Made by a program: the position numbers and the translations under genes. Under the pieces are notes generated by a model. It was not told the origin of the DNA. It saw only the letters and a list, made by a program, of their open reading frames with translations, and ran no database searches. From Sphaerotilus sulfidivorans (GTDB taxonomy: Bacteria; Pseudomonadota; Gammaproteobacteria; Burkholderiales; Burkholderiaceae_C), in the NCBI RefSeq assembly GCF_013426975.1, contig NZ_JACCPY010000025.1:1-64000 (forward strand): a stretch of DNA of 64,000 bases, given 5' to 3'. This document shows positions 1-9,654 of this stretch, one piece after another; the stretch's first letter is position 1; the number at the start of each line of letters is the position of its first letter.

Positions 1-2740
1 TGGCACCAACACCGTCACCTTCACCGTCACCCTCAGCAATGCCAGCAATCTGCCGGTCACCGTCGCCTACGCCACCGCCAACGGCACCGCGCTGGCCGGC
101 TCCGACTATGTCGCCCAGAACGGCACCTTGACCTTCGCGCCCGGCCAGACCACCGCGACCATCACCATCACGATCCTGGACGACGCGGTCTACGAAGGCC
201 CCGAGTCCTTCTCCGTCGAACTCTCCAGCCCGACCAACGCCGTCATCCTCGACGGCTCCGGCATCGCCACCATCAAGGACGACGGTACCGGCACTATCGT
301 CGATCCCACGCCGACCGATCCGCCGCCGGCGCCCGATGACGACCGGCCGCGCGTGCTGGCCATCAGCAATGCCGTCGCGGCCGAAGGCTCGCCGCTCGAC
401 TTCACCGTCACGCTCAGCAACGCCTCGACCACCGCCACCAGCATCACGCTGACGCTCAGCGACGGCAGCGGCAGCATCGCCACCGACACCCCGCAGCAGA
501 TGCTGGTGTCCTTCGACGGTGGAACGACCTTCACCACGCTGAGCGGCATCACCAGCGGCACGGCCGTGAGCATCTCGGTGCCGGCCGGCGTGACCAGCTT
601 CCTGGTGCGCGTGCCCACCACCGACGACACCGTCTTCGAAGGTCCGGAAACGCTGACGCTGCGGGCGGCCACCCCGACCGACACCAGCGCGGGCACGCTG
701 CCGGTCACCGGCACCGGCACGCTCTACGACGACGGCACGAACAAGAGCACCAATGATCTGGTCTTCAGCGGCGCGCTGTCCGAGGAAGGCCTGAGCGGCG
801 GTCTGGCCGACACCACCGGCGCGACGACCGGTGCCGACACCACCAATGCCACCACCTTCACCGGCACCCTGGCGCTGTCGAGCGCGCTGACCAGCGCCGG
901 CCTGGTGCTGGCCTGGAGCGCCACCCAGGCCGCCTCGCTGCAGTCCTCCGCCACCGGCACCGCGCTGACCTGGACCGTCAGTGCCGACGGCCGGACCCTG
1001 ACCGGAGCAGCCGACGGCAGCACCATCTTGACCGCGGTGCTGAACGACACCGGGGCCTACAGCGTCACGCTGTCGGGCCCGGTGCGCCATGCCGGCAGCG
1101 GCGAGGACACGCTGTCCTTCAACCTTGGCTTCACCGCCACCCAGGGCAGCTACAGCGCCAGCGGCGTGGCCACCATCACCGTCGAGGACGATGCGCCGGC
1201 CACGATCGCCGACCAGTCCACCAGCGTCACGCTGCAGGACACCAACCTGCTGATCACGCTCGACACCTCCGGCTCGATGCTGTCGACGCTGACCACCGGC
1301 GCCCTCACAGGCACGACCCGGCTGGATGCCGCGATCGCGGCGATCAAGAAGCTGCTCGACAGCTATGCCGAGTTCGGCAATGTCGCGGTGCAGCTGGTCA
1401 CCTTCTCCGACACGGCCACCGCACCCAGCAGCACCTGGATGAGCGTCAGCGCGGCCAAGCTGCTGCTGGAGAACCTGACGACCGGCGGCAACACCAACTA
1501 CGACGCCGCGCTGGCGGCGGCGCAGGCCGCCTTCTCGACCTCCGGCCGGCTGACGACCGGCCAGAACGTCGCCTACTTCTTCTCCGACGGCAACCCGACC
1601 GCACCGAGCGGATCCATCGGCGTGAGCCCTGCCGAGGAAGCCGCCTGGGCCGGCTTCCTGGCCTCGCAGCAGATGAACGCCTACGCGATCGGCATGACCT
1701 CCGATGTCAGCGCCTCGCGGCTCGACCCGATCGCCTGGACCACCACCGGCGGCACCGCGGCCAGCTCGATCATCGTGACCGATCTGAACCAGCTCAGCGG
1801 CGTGCTGCAGAGCACCGTGCCGATCCCGACCGGCGATCTGGTGACCGGCGGCGAGATCCGCGGTGGCGGCCAGATCGGCGCCGACGGCGGCTTCGTGCAG
1901 TCGGTGACCATCGACGGGATCAGCTACACGCTGGCCAGCGCCAGCGCCCGCACCATCGTCGTCAGCGGCGGCACCAGCACGATGCAGTCCTTCGACCCCT
2001 CCAGCAAGCTGCTGACGGTCACCACCGCGCAGGGCGGGCGCTTCATCATCGACATGGACGACGGCACCTACGAATACCGGGTGCCGGCCAGCGTCGCGGC
2101 CAAGGTCGCCACCGAGGAGATGCGCTACGTGGTGTCGGACAAGGACGGCGACACCGCCTCGGCCACCGTGACGGTGCGGGTCAACGATCCGTCCATCGTC
2201 GGCACGACCAATGCCGACACCCTGACCGGCGACGCCACCACCGCCGACTACATCAGCGGGCTGAGTGGCAACGACACCCTCAGCGGCCTGGGCGGCAGTG
2301 ACACCCTGGTGGGCGGCACCGGCAGCGACTGGCTGACCGGCGGCGCGGGCAATGACGTGTTCGCCTGGTCGCTCAATGACCAGGGCAGCAAGGGTGCGCC
2401 GGCGGTCGACACCATCACCGACTTCGAGATCGGCGCCGACATCCTGGACCTGCGCGACCTGCTGGTCGGCGAGGGCTTCGGTGCCGGCAACACCGCCGGC
2501 AACCTGGCGAACTATCTGGACTTCGAGGTCAGCGGCACCACGACCACGATCCATGTCAGCACCACCGGCGCCTTCACCGGCGGCACCTACAGCGCCGCCG
2601 CCGAGGACCAGACCATCGTGCTGCAGAACGTCGACCTGCCCTCGGCGCTGGGCCTGACCAGCGGCGCGACCGACGCGCAGATCATCAGCGCGATGCTGAC
2701 TCAGGGCAAGCTGGTGGTGGACCCGGCCTCGGGCACCTGA
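1..2740 (+). CDS. RTX adhesin of the LapA/BapA type, C-terminal part (cut by window edge)
   Basis: Large type I-secreted surface adhesin, of which about 912 C-terminal residues are visible; the frame is open from base 2, so the start lies outside the window. In order I see a Calx-beta repeat (first ~90 residues, with DDAVYEGPESFSVEL), a second Calx-beta-like repeat ending near base 730, an Ig-like stretch, a von Willebrand A domain with the metal-binding motif DTSGSM at 1262-1279, another unassigned beta-rich stretch, a few RTX nonapeptides (GNDTL, GGTGSDWLTGGAGNDVF; about 2215-2370) and a typical type I secretion C-terminus (DTITDFEIGADILDLRDLL). Known for the family: calcium-stabilised repeats, export by an ABC/HlyD/TolC machine, and cell-surface retention controlled by LapD and LapG, which are the next two genes. 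The N-terminal retention module that LapG would cut is not in view. Confidence 0.9.
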   Translation, partial: GTNTVTFTVTLSNASNLPVTVAYATANGTALAGSDYVAQNGTLTFAPGQTTATITITILDDAVYEGPESFSVELSSPTNAVILDGSGIATIKDDGTGTIVDPTPTDPPPAPDDDRPRVLAISNAVAAEGSPLDFTVTLSNASTTATSITLTLSDGSGSIATDTPQQMLVSFDGGTTFTTLSGITSGTAVSISVPAGVTSFLVRVPTTDDTVFEGPETLTLRAATPTDTSAGTLPVTGTGTLYDDGTNKSTNDLVFSGALSEEGLSGGLADTTGATTGADTTNATTFTGTLALSSALTSAGLVLAWSATQAASLQSSATGTALTWTVSADGRTLTGAADGSTILTAVLNDTGAYSVTLSGPVRHAGSGEDTLSFNLGFTATQGSYSASGVATITVEDDAPATIADQSTSVTLQDTNLLITLDTSGSMLSTLTTGALTGTTRLDAAIAAIKKLLDSYAEFGNVAVQLVTFSDTATAPSSTWMSVSAAKLLLENLTTGGNTNYDAALAAAQAAFSTSGRLTTGQNVAYFFSDGNPTAPSGSIGVSPAEEAAWAGFLASQQMNAYAIGMTSDVSASRLDPIAWTTTGGTAASSIIVTDLNQLSGVLQSTVPIPTGDLVTGGEIRGGGQIGADGGFVQSVTIDGISYTLASASARTIVVSGGTSTMQSFDPSSKLLTVTTAQGGRFIIDMDDGTYEYRVPASVAAKVATEEMRYVVSDKDGDTASATVTVRVNDPSIVGTTNADTLTGDATTADYISGLSGNDTLSGLGGSDTLVGGTGSDWLTGGAGNDVFAWSLNDQGSKGAPAVDTITDFEIGADILDLRDLLVGEGFGAGNTAGNLANYLDFEVSGTTTTIHVSTTGAFTGGTYSAAAEDQTIVLQNVDLPSALGLTSGATDAQIISAMLTQGKLVVDPASGT

Positions 2741-2782
2741 TCGGATCGGATCAGACCCAACCGGATCAGACCGACAAGAACG

Positions 2783-2809
2783 AAGGGGCTGCAGTCGCAG
2801 CCCCTTTTT
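2783..2809 (+). terminator. Rho-independent terminator of the adhesin gene
   Basis: A GC-rich hairpin (arms GGGGCTGC and GCAGCCCC, loop AGTC, extended by two A-T pairs) ends in five T residues, 43 bases after the adhesin stop codon. It is a textbook intrinsic terminator for the plus strand and separates the adhesin from the convergent lapD. Confidence 0.92.
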
Positions 2810-2864
2810 CATTGCATCGCGCGGCGGATCCGCGCTCGCATCAACAGTCGGCTCAGCGGTCGGA

Positions 2865-4766
2865 TCAGCGGATCGCCGGCCCGGTCACGCCATCGACCCC
2901 GGCCGCCCACAGCGCAGGCAGATCGGCCGGATCGCGCACGCCCTCGACGAAGACCTGCAGTCCCACCCCGTGCAGCATGCCGACCGAGCTGCGCAGCCAG
3001 AGCCGGCGCGTCTCGTCGCCAGCCAGACCGGCGGTCCAGGTCGAGGCCAGCTTCACATAGTCCAGACCCGCCTCGAGCAGCCGGCCGATCGAGGCCAGCC
3101 GGTCGCCGGCATGCTCCAGCCCGACCCGCACGCCCAGCGGCCGCAGCAGCCGGCACATCTCGTCGAGCGACTCCGGATGGCGCTGCAGCGCCATCTCGTC
3201 CACCTCGATCCACAGCCACTGTGCGGCTTCGCCGGCCGCAGCCACCCGCGCACGCAGCCTCGGCAGGAAATGCGGATCGGCCAGCGACTGCGGCGACAGG
3301 TTGACGCCACGCGGCTGGTGGTCGGCGCCGATCGCGGTCAGCACCAGCGCGACTGCGGCCATGTCGACATCGCTGCCCAGCCCGGTGCGCAGGGCCATCG
3401 GCAGCCAGCGGCTGGCCGGCTCCAGCGGTCCGCCCTCGACCAGCTGCAGCCGCAGCGGACATTCCTGATGCAGCAGCACCCCGCGCGCATCGCGCACCGG
3501 ATAGGGCTGCAGCTGGATGCGCGCGGCCATCAGCGTGTCGAGCAGCGCCCGGCGCCAGGCATCCTCGCCGCCCTGCACCGGCGCCTCGTCGATGCCATCG
3601 AGGTGGCAGCGGAACGGCCCGGCCGCCTCGGCCACCGCCAGCGCCCGGTCGGCGGTGGCCAGCAGCTCGGCCACCGGGCGATCGCGGTGGCAGGCGGTGG
3701 CCGACATGACCACCGCGACATCGTCCAGCCCCTCGATCACCGTGCGCAGGCGCCGCATCAGCGCCTCGGTCAGCTCGCGCACGGGGCGCTCGCGCGAGTG
3801 GATCACCGCGAAGTCGCTGCCGTTGAGCCGGCCAGCCACCAGCGGTGCCGGCTGTCCGGGCGCCGCCTCGGCCAGCACCGCGGCGATCGAGCGCAGCAGC
3901 TCGTCGGTGCGCAGATGGCCAAGCCGGCGATTGACATCAGCCAGCGCCAGCAGCCGCACCAGCACGATCTGCGTCTCGCCGGCGCCGTCCTCGCGGCCCA
4001 GCTCCGAATCCAGCACAGCCATGAAATGCCCGCGGTGCGCCAGCCCGGTCAGCGCGTCGCAGCTGGCCTGACGCCGCAGCTGGTCGACCTGGCGCGACTG
4101 CTCCTGGAAGAACTGGTTGACCCGCCCGACCATCATGTTCATGGCCTGCGCCACCCGGCGCAGCTCCGGCGTGGCCGGCTCGGCCATGCTGACGAAGCGG
4201 CGCTGCGTCAGCGCCTCGGCCTGCTCCACCACCGCATCGAGCTGTCCGCGCAGGCGCCGCACCGCCAGATGGCCGACCAGCGCGGCCAGCACGCCCACGC
4301 CCAGCGCCCACAGCGTCATGCGCACGCTCGACCACCACAGATCGGCATGCGCGAAGGCCGACTGGCTGCGCAGCTCCAGCGTGCCGATCTGGTTCCAGCC
4401 GTTCGAGACCTGGGCCACCCCGGCACGCGGATGCACCGGCACCTGGTCGACGAACCAGGCCGGCACGTCACGCACCGCCACCTGCGCGGTGCGCTCCACC
4501 AGGACACGGCCGTCGGCGCCAACCAGCCGGATCGACTGATAGTGCCCGGTGTCGAACTGCGAGGCGATCGCCAGCTCCAGCAGCGCCGCGTCCCCGCGCT
4601 GCTGCGACAGCGACAGCGCCAGCGTCTGCGCGTTGTCGTTGTTCTTCATCGACAGCTGGGTCTCGAGCGAGCCTCGCGCCGTCCAGACCGACATCAGCAC
4701 GCTGCCGGCGCTGGCCAGCACGATCGTGCCCATGATGAGGATCCACACCTGCCGGATCAGGGACAT
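2865..4766 (-). CDS. lapD: LapD-type c-di-GMP receptor (degenerate GGDEF-EAL, inner membrane)
   Basis: Inside-out signalling receptor that, when bound to c-di-GMP, is known to sequester the protease LapG and so keep the adhesin on the surface. The 633-residue protein has a membrane helix (~8-28), a periplasmic LapD/MoxY N-terminal domain (~29-147), a second helix (~148-170), a HAMP segment, a GGDEF-like domain (~235-390) and an EAL-like domain (~395-633). Both enzyme motifs look dead: the GGDEF site reads NGSDF, EAL reads ECP within ECPLR, and the acidic loop reads HAGD. Trp124 in SNGWNQIG sits where LapD carries the tryptophan that contacts LapG. A strong ribosome site (GAAGGAG) precedes the start. 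It lies downstream of lapG, 80 bases apart, and is convergent with the adhesin gene. Confidence 0.93.
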   Translation of the reverse strand: MSLIRQVWILIMGTIVLASAGSVLMSVWTARGSLETQLSMKNNDNAQTLALSLSQQRGDAALLELAIASQFDTGHYQSIRLVGADGRVLVERTAQVAVRDVPAWFVDQVPVHPRAGVAQVSNGWNQIGTLELRSQSAFAHADLWWSSVRMTLWALGVGVLAALVGHLAVRRLRGQLDAVVEQAEALTQRRFVSMAEPATPELRRVAQAMNMMVGRVNQFFQEQSRQVDQLRRQASCDALTGLAHRGHFMAVLDSELGREDGAGETQIVLVRLLALADVNRRLGHLRTDELLRSIAAVLAEAAPGQPAPLVAGRLNGSDFAVIHSRERPVRELTEALMRRLRTVIEGLDDVAVVMSATACHRDRPVAELLATADRALAVAEAAGPFRCHLDGIDEAPVQGGEDAWRRALLDTLMAARIQLQPYPVRDARGVLLHQECPLRLQLVEGGPLEPASRWLPMALRTGLGSDVDMAAVALVLTAIGADHQPRGVNLSPQSLADPHFLPRLRARVAAAGEAAQWLWIEVDEMALQRHPESLDEMCRLLRPLGVRVGLEHAGDRLASIGRLLEAGLDYVKLASTWTAGLAGDETRRLWLRSSVGMLHGVGLQVFVEGVRDPADLPALWAAGVDGVTGPAIR

Positions 4767-4846
4767 GGCGGCTCCTTCGAAGTGCGTGTCGTCGTCATTG
4801 CAAAAATCATCGTTGTTTTTTCACCAACCGGTACCAATGCAAAGCC

Positions 4847-5596
4847 TCAGAAAAGACCCTGCTCGCGGGCCTTGATCAGCACCTCTCGCCAGCGGGACAG
4901 CCGCGCGGAGGGGTCACCGGCGCCAGGGCCCTGCGTGCCCTGCCACAGTCCGTCGGCATTGAAGCTGAACACCGGCTGCAGGTCGGGCCGGCGCGAGGCC
5001 GGGCGGATGTCGCCGATCAGGTTGTCGAGGATCAGCGGCTCGGCCGTCGGTGCCGGATAGTAGGCCAGCACCATGTGCGCCTGCTGCACCCCGCCGACGC
5101 CGCCCAGCGTCGCGCGCACATAGACCAGACGCAGCTTCGCCTGCGGCACGCCCGCGGCCATCAGCGCGAAATACTTGCCGATCGCGTAGTCCTCGCAGTC
5201 GCCCTGGCCCTGGGCGAACATCTCCAGCGGCGTGGCCCAGTAGTCGACCTGCCCCCAGACCTCGATGTCGTCACGGAAATAGATGCGCCGGTTGAAGAAC
5301 TGGTTGACCAGCTCCAGACGACGCTCGTCGTCCATGCGCTGGCCCATCTGCACCGTCTCGATCAGGGCCTGCGCCAGATCGACGCTGCGTGCGCCGTGGC
5401 GCTGCGCCTGGCGCAGCATCTGCTGGGTGTCCCAGGCCCGCGCGCCGGCCGACCACAGTCCGCCGCCCAGCGCCAGCGCCAGCGCGGCCACCACAGGCAG
5501 CAGCGCCAGCAGCACCGGCGAGGCCCGCCCCCGCAGGGACCAGCCTCGCCAGCGATCGCGCACAAGCGGAGGTGAACCGGACACGACAACATCCAT
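4847..5596 (-). CDS. lapG: LapG-type periplasmic cysteine protease (adhesin-releasing)
   Basis: Transglutaminase-like cysteine protease that cleaves LapA-type adhesins near their N-terminus and releases them from the cell. The 249-residue product has one N-terminal hydrophobic segment (~28-47) serving as signal or anchor, then the catalytic domain with all three expected residues: Cys134 in GDCEDYA, His174 in QQAHMVL and Asp191 in LILDN, almost the same numbering as in Pseudomonas LapG. It is followed by lapD on the same strand, so protease and inhibitor are probably co-transcribed. Its substrate is presumably the adhesin ending at 2740, but the cleavage site is outside the window. Confidence 0.93.
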   Translation of the reverse strand: MDVVVSGSPPLVRDRWRGWSLRGRASPVLLALLPVVAALALALGGGLWSAGARAWDTQQMLRQAQRHGARSVDLAQALIETVQMGQRMDDERRLELVNQFFNRRIYFRDDIEVWGQVDYWATPLEMFAQGQGDCEDYAIGKYFALMAAGVPQAKLRLVYVRATLGGVGGVQQAHMVLAYYPAPTAEPLILDNLIGDIRPASRRPDLQPVFSFNADGLWQGTQGPGAGDPSARLSRWREVLIKAREQGLF

Positions 5597-5866
5597 GCCC
5601 GCCTTGTCGGCAAGGAGTTGTCAGAACCGTAGGCATCGGTCACGAAACCGCACGCCCGGAAGTGAACAATGCGATTTTGTGCTCAGGCCACTTGGAGTCG
5701 ACCGACCCGCTGTGGAATACTCGTTGAAGGTTGTTCGCGAGTTGCTCTCACATTTCCGCTCGGGAATCCAACCTCCATCCGCGTGTCACGAAGGGAGAGA
5801 CACGCCGGCAATGTGTTTCTCCATCAAATGTCCCGTCCGAAGGCCAGCACAAGGATCCAGGAAACA

Positions 5867-7732
5867 ATGAACAAGGCAGCCTCTCATCTCGTCATCGGCC
5901 TGATCGCCTTCGCCTGCCAGGTCGCCGTTGCCCAGAGCACCGACCCGCTCAAGGATGCGGTCCAGCGTGCGATCACCACCAACCCCGAGGTCACTGCACG
6001 GCTCAACGCCTTCCGGGCCTCCACCGACGAGATCGACGTGGCCCGCGGCGCCTACTACCCGCGCGTCGACCTCTCGGCCGAGGCCAACCGGATCAACGAG
6101 CGCATCGGCTCGGTCACCCAGAACATGAACAGCGCGGGTGTCGCGCTGTCGGCCACCCAGCTGCTGTGGGACGGCTTCCAGACGATGAACCAGGTCGACC
6201 GGCTGAACCATGCCCGCCTGGTGCGCTATTTCGAGTTCATCGACACCAGCGAGCAGGTCGCGCTCGAGAGCGTGCGCGCCTACATCGACGTGCAGCGCCA
6301 GCGCAAGCTGGTGCGCATGGCCGAGGACAACTATGTCCAGCACCGCCATGTGCATGACCAGATCCAGTCGCGGGTGCGCGCCGGCGTCGGCCGCGGCGTC
6401 GACCAGGAGCAGGCCGCCGCCCGTCTGGCGCTGGCGGAGTCGAACCTGACCACCGAGACCTCCAACCTGCATGACGTGACCGAGCGCTTCCGCCGGCTCA
6501 CCAGCGGCCTGCCGCCGGTCGAAATGCCGGCGGTGACCGGCCTGGAGCGCGGCCTGCCCGCCACCAGCGGCGCGGCGCTGGAGCAGTCGGTCAAGCGCAA
6601 TGCAGCGATCGCCGCGGCAGTCGAGAACCTGCGCGCCGCGCAGTCGGTCTCGCGCGAGCGTGAAGGCAATCTCTACCAGCCCCGGGTCGAGGCCCGGGTG
6701 CGTGCCGCGGCCGGCCGCAACCTCGACGGCACGCTCGACCAGAAGCGCGACACCACCGCCGGCGTGGCGCTGAACTGGAACCTGTTCAACGGCGGCGCCG
6801 ACAAGGCCCGCGTGCGCCAGGCCGCCAATCTGCTGGGCCAGGCCACCGACACCCGCGACAAGGCCTGCCGCGATGCCCGCCAGACCGCCGCGATCGCCTA
6901 CCAGGACACCCAGAAACTCGCCGAGCAGCAGGCCTACCTCGACCGTCATGTGCTGTCGAGCGAGAAGGTGCGCGATGCCTATCGCCAGCAGTTCGACATC
7001 GGCCAGCGCACGCTGCTGGACCTGCTGAACTCCGAGAACGAGCTCTACGGCGCCCGCCGCGCCTACGTCAATGCCGAGCATGACCTGCAGGTCGCACGGG
7101 CCCGCACCCATGCGGCCACCAGCACCCTGGTCGCCTCGCTCGGCCTGACCCGTGCCGGCAGCGCGGAAGACGAGCCCGCGGAAGGCCGCTACTGGCAGGC
7201 CGGCGACGATGCCGCCACCCGCTGCCCGATCAGCGCCACCGATCTGGTCGTCACCCCCAAGGCCGATCTGGACGCACGGGCGCGTCAGCTCGGCGCCTCG
7301 CTGGCGCCGATGCCGGCCGCACGCGGCGCCGCACCGGCAGCAGCAGCCGCGCCGGCCGCCCCGGTCGACATCTCCGCACCGGATCCGGCGCCCAGCACCC
7401 CGGTCTCGCAGCGCCTGCTCGACTGGGCGGCCACCTGGACCAGCAAGGACGCGACCCGCTACCTCAGCTTCTACGACCCGAGCTTCAAGCCCGAAGGCAG
7501 CGCCTCGCGCAGCACCTGGTTCGCCAATCGCACCAAGCTGCTGCAGAAGAGCGGCCCGGTCGAGATGAAGATCGCCAATGTGCAGCGCCGCACCGTCTCG
7601 GCCAATGTGGTGGAGACCCGCTTCGACCAGATCTATACCTCCAAGGACCTGAACGACAAGGCCCAGAAGGTGCTGACCTGGAAGCGCCGTGGCGCCGAGT
7701 GGTACATCGTCAAGGAAAGCACCAAGCGCTGA
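5867..7732 (+). CDS. TolC/LapE-like type I secretion outer membrane protein with C-terminal Cds6/NTF2-like domain
   Basis: Outer membrane channel that would complete the type I machine exporting the neighbouring adhesin. I place the start at 5867 because a signal peptide begins there (MNKAASHLVIGLIAFACQ, cleavage after VAVAQ) with AGGA just upstream; the frame is open further 5'. Residues ~25-440 are a TolC/OEP domain of the AggA/LapE type (NPEVTARLNAFRASTDEIDVARGAYYP; LRAAQSVSREREGNLYQP). A Pro/Ala-rich linker (~440-510) follows, then a domain (~514-621, starting SQRLLDWAATWTSKD) that resembles the NTF2-like C-terminal domain of Cds6-family L,D-transpeptidases. Ordinary TolC proteins stop before this, so 621 residues is long. 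The ABC and membrane-fusion components are not in the window. Confidence 0.9.
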   Translation: MNKAASHLVIGLIAFACQVAVAQSTDPLKDAVQRAITTNPEVTARLNAFRASTDEIDVARGAYYPRVDLSAEANRINERIGSVTQNMNSAGVALSATQLLWDGFQTMNQVDRLNHARLVRYFEFIDTSEQVALESVRAYIDVQRQRKLVRMAEDNYVQHRHVHDQIQSRVRAGVGRGVDQEQAAARLALAESNLTTETSNLHDVTERFRRLTSGLPPVEMPAVTGLERGLPATSGAALEQSVKRNAAIAAAVENLRAAQSVSREREGNLYQPRVEARVRAAAGRNLDGTLDQKRDTTAGVALNWNLFNGGADKARVRQAANLLGQATDTRDKACRDARQTAAIAYQDTQKLAEQQAYLDRHVLSSEKVRDAYRQQFDIGQRTLLDLLNSENELYGARRAYVNAEHDLQVARARTHAATSTLVASLGLTRAGSAEDEPAEGRYWQAGDDAATRCPISATDLVVTPKADLDARARQLGASLAPMPAARGAAPAAAAAPAAPVDISAPDPAPSTPVSQRLLDWAATWTSKDATRYLSFYDPSFKPEGSASRSTWFANRTKLLQKSGPVEMKIANVQRRTVSANVVETRFDQIYTSKDLNDKAQKVLTWKRRGAEWYIVKESTKR

Positions 7733-7744
7733 TGCGCCTCTCCC

Positions 7745-7768
7745 CTGCCGGCCCCACGGGGCCGGCAG
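7745..7768 (+). terminator. GC-rich hairpin after the TolC-like gene
   Basis: A near-perfect inverted repeat (CTGCCGGCCC and GGGCCGGCAG around a four-base loop) starts 12 bases after the stop of the TolC-like gene. There is no T-tract, so it could be a transcript-stabilising or Rho-assisted hairpin and not an intrinsic terminator. Confidence 0.5.
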
Positions 7769-7841
7769 CGTCCCCGGCCTCGCGCCACAACCCGCCCCCA
7801 CCTCTTCGCTTCCCCGCTTCCTGCCGCCCGTGTTGTGCAGC

Positions 7842-9654
7842 GCTTGCACAACAGATGTTCACATTCTCTCGTCCAACAGCGATCCCGCGATCGTGCTGAG
7901 CGGCGTGACCGTGAGCGGCCGCAGCAGCGGTGTGCTGAAGACCCGCCAGGTGCTGACCTCGGTCGACATTCTCGGGGCCGACCGCATCGAGGATCGCAAC
8001 GTCGCGCAGAGCTGGGAACTGCTCGGCCTGCTGCCCGGCATCCAGCTCACCGAGACCCGCATGGGCGCCGAGTCGGGCAAGCCGACCTTCCGCGCCTTCA
8101 ACGGCGAGGGCTACATCAACGGCATCAAGGTGCTGATCGACGGCATCCCGAGCAATGTCAACAGCGGCAACCAGCGCTTCATCGACATGGTGTTCCCGCT
8201 GGACATCGACAGCATCGAGGTGGTGCGCGGCACCAATGATCCGCGCCACGGCCTGCATGCGATCGGCGGCAGCATCGATGTGGTGACCCGCCAGGGCGGC
8301 AACGACGGCGAGGCACGGCTGAGCGCGGGCAGCTTCTCGACCCGCGAGGTCCAGATCGCGTTCGGGCAGGAGGCCGACGGCTTCGCGCAGAACTACTTCG
8401 TCGGCCACCAGCATTCCGACGGCTACCGGGCGCACTCGGCGTCGGAGCGGCAGGCGGTCGGCGGCAAGTGGTTCCTGTCCTCGCCGAGCGGCGACCTGCG
8501 GCTGGGCCTGATCGCGCGTCTGTCGGCGCAGCGGGCCGAGGAGCCGGGCTTCATGACCGCAGCGCAGATGGCCGCGGACCGCTGGCAGAGCTTCGCGCAC
8601 AACGCCAACGACGGCGACACCCGCGACATGCGCCAGGCCAGCGTGCATCTGGACTGGAAGATCCGCCCCGATCTGCACCTGTCGGGCCGGCTCTACAACA
8701 ACATCTTTCAGCCAGCCGACCACCACCTCCAACGACGACAGCCATTCGCTCGACAACAGCGCGGTCTTCGTGCAAGCGCTGGTCCAGGCCACGCCGACGC
8801 TGCGGCTGGTGCCGGGCTGGCGCATCGACCGCTTCCGGGGCGACACCCTGATCAACACCAGCGGCCTGCGCGGCAGCCTGCAGGACTACGGCCCCATCAA
8901 CCAGCCCAAGCTCAGCATGATCTGGAGCCCCTCGGCCTCGACCAGCGTCTATGCCAACTGGGGCCGCACCTTCCAGATCCTGACCGGCTCGCGGGCGCCG
9001 GCCTATCTGACTTCGGCCTCGCAGGCGCCCTTCGGCGCCTCGATCAACACCGGGCAGGAGCTGGGCGTGAAGCTCGCGCCGCTGGACGGGCTGGAGACAC
9101 GGGTGGCGCTGTGGCGGCAGGATGCCACCGACGAGGTCGCCAACATGCCCAGCACCGGCACCACCGTCGGCCTGGGCCGCACCCGCCGCCAGGGCCTGGA
9201 CCTGCAGGCGACGCTGCGCGCCAGCGAGCAGCTGCGCCTGTGGGCCTCGCACTCGCTGCAGGAGGCGCGGGTGGTGCAGGCCTACACCGCCAGCGGCGTG
9301 TCGCTGGCGGGCAAGGAGGTGTTCTCGACGCCGCGCCACATCTCCAATCTCGGCATCGAATACAGCCCGGACGCCCAGTGGCGCCTGACGCTGCAGGGCC
9401 GCGCCCAGGGCAGCCACTACATCGACGACCTGAACGCGCAGGGCAAGCATGGCGCCCATGTGCTGTTCGACCTGAGCGTGCGCCGCGCCCTCTCGAGCCG
9501 TGCCAGCCTGGACCTGCAGGTGCGCAACCTGGCCGACCGCCAGCATGCCTACACCTGGTACGACAACTTCTTCTGGCCCTCGGGCAGCGCGCAGCCGATG
9601 AGTTCGCCGGGAGCACCCCGCTCGGTGACGCTGGCCCTCAACCTCAAGATGTAA
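7842..9654 (+). pseudogene. TonB-dependent outer membrane receptor, frameshifted and without a recognisable N-terminus
   Basis: Siderophore-type TonB-dependent receptor in two frames. The first frame carries the plug (VLSGVTVSG, SWELLGLLPGIQLTETRMG, VEVVRGTNDPRHGLHAIGG-like segment with IEVVRGTNDP) and the first barrel strands; from about 8706 the coding signal moves one frame and continues through the barrel to the stop at 9654, ending VTLALNLKM. Reading ATCTTTCAGC as ATCTTCAGC (one T fewer at 8706-8708) joins both frames as IFSQPTTTSNDD, so one inserted T explains the break. At the 5' end no start codon, ribosome site or signal peptide fits the plug frame; a signal-like tail (CCAALAQQ) sits in another frame. 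The barrel also looks short. Either a decayed gene or a sequence error plus a misplaced start. Confidence 0.8.

Noticed and set aside
2741-2775. Short GGATCAGAC direct repeats after the adhesin gene
   Set aside because: Only two imperfect copies in a spacer, with no recurring element elsewhere in the window.
5786-7849. Open frame of 687 codons on the minus strand
   Set aside because: Mirrors the TolC-like gene; no recognisable domain.
7847-7900. ATG at 7855 as start of the receptor
   Set aside because: It lies in a different frame from the plug domain and its frame stops within 15 codons.
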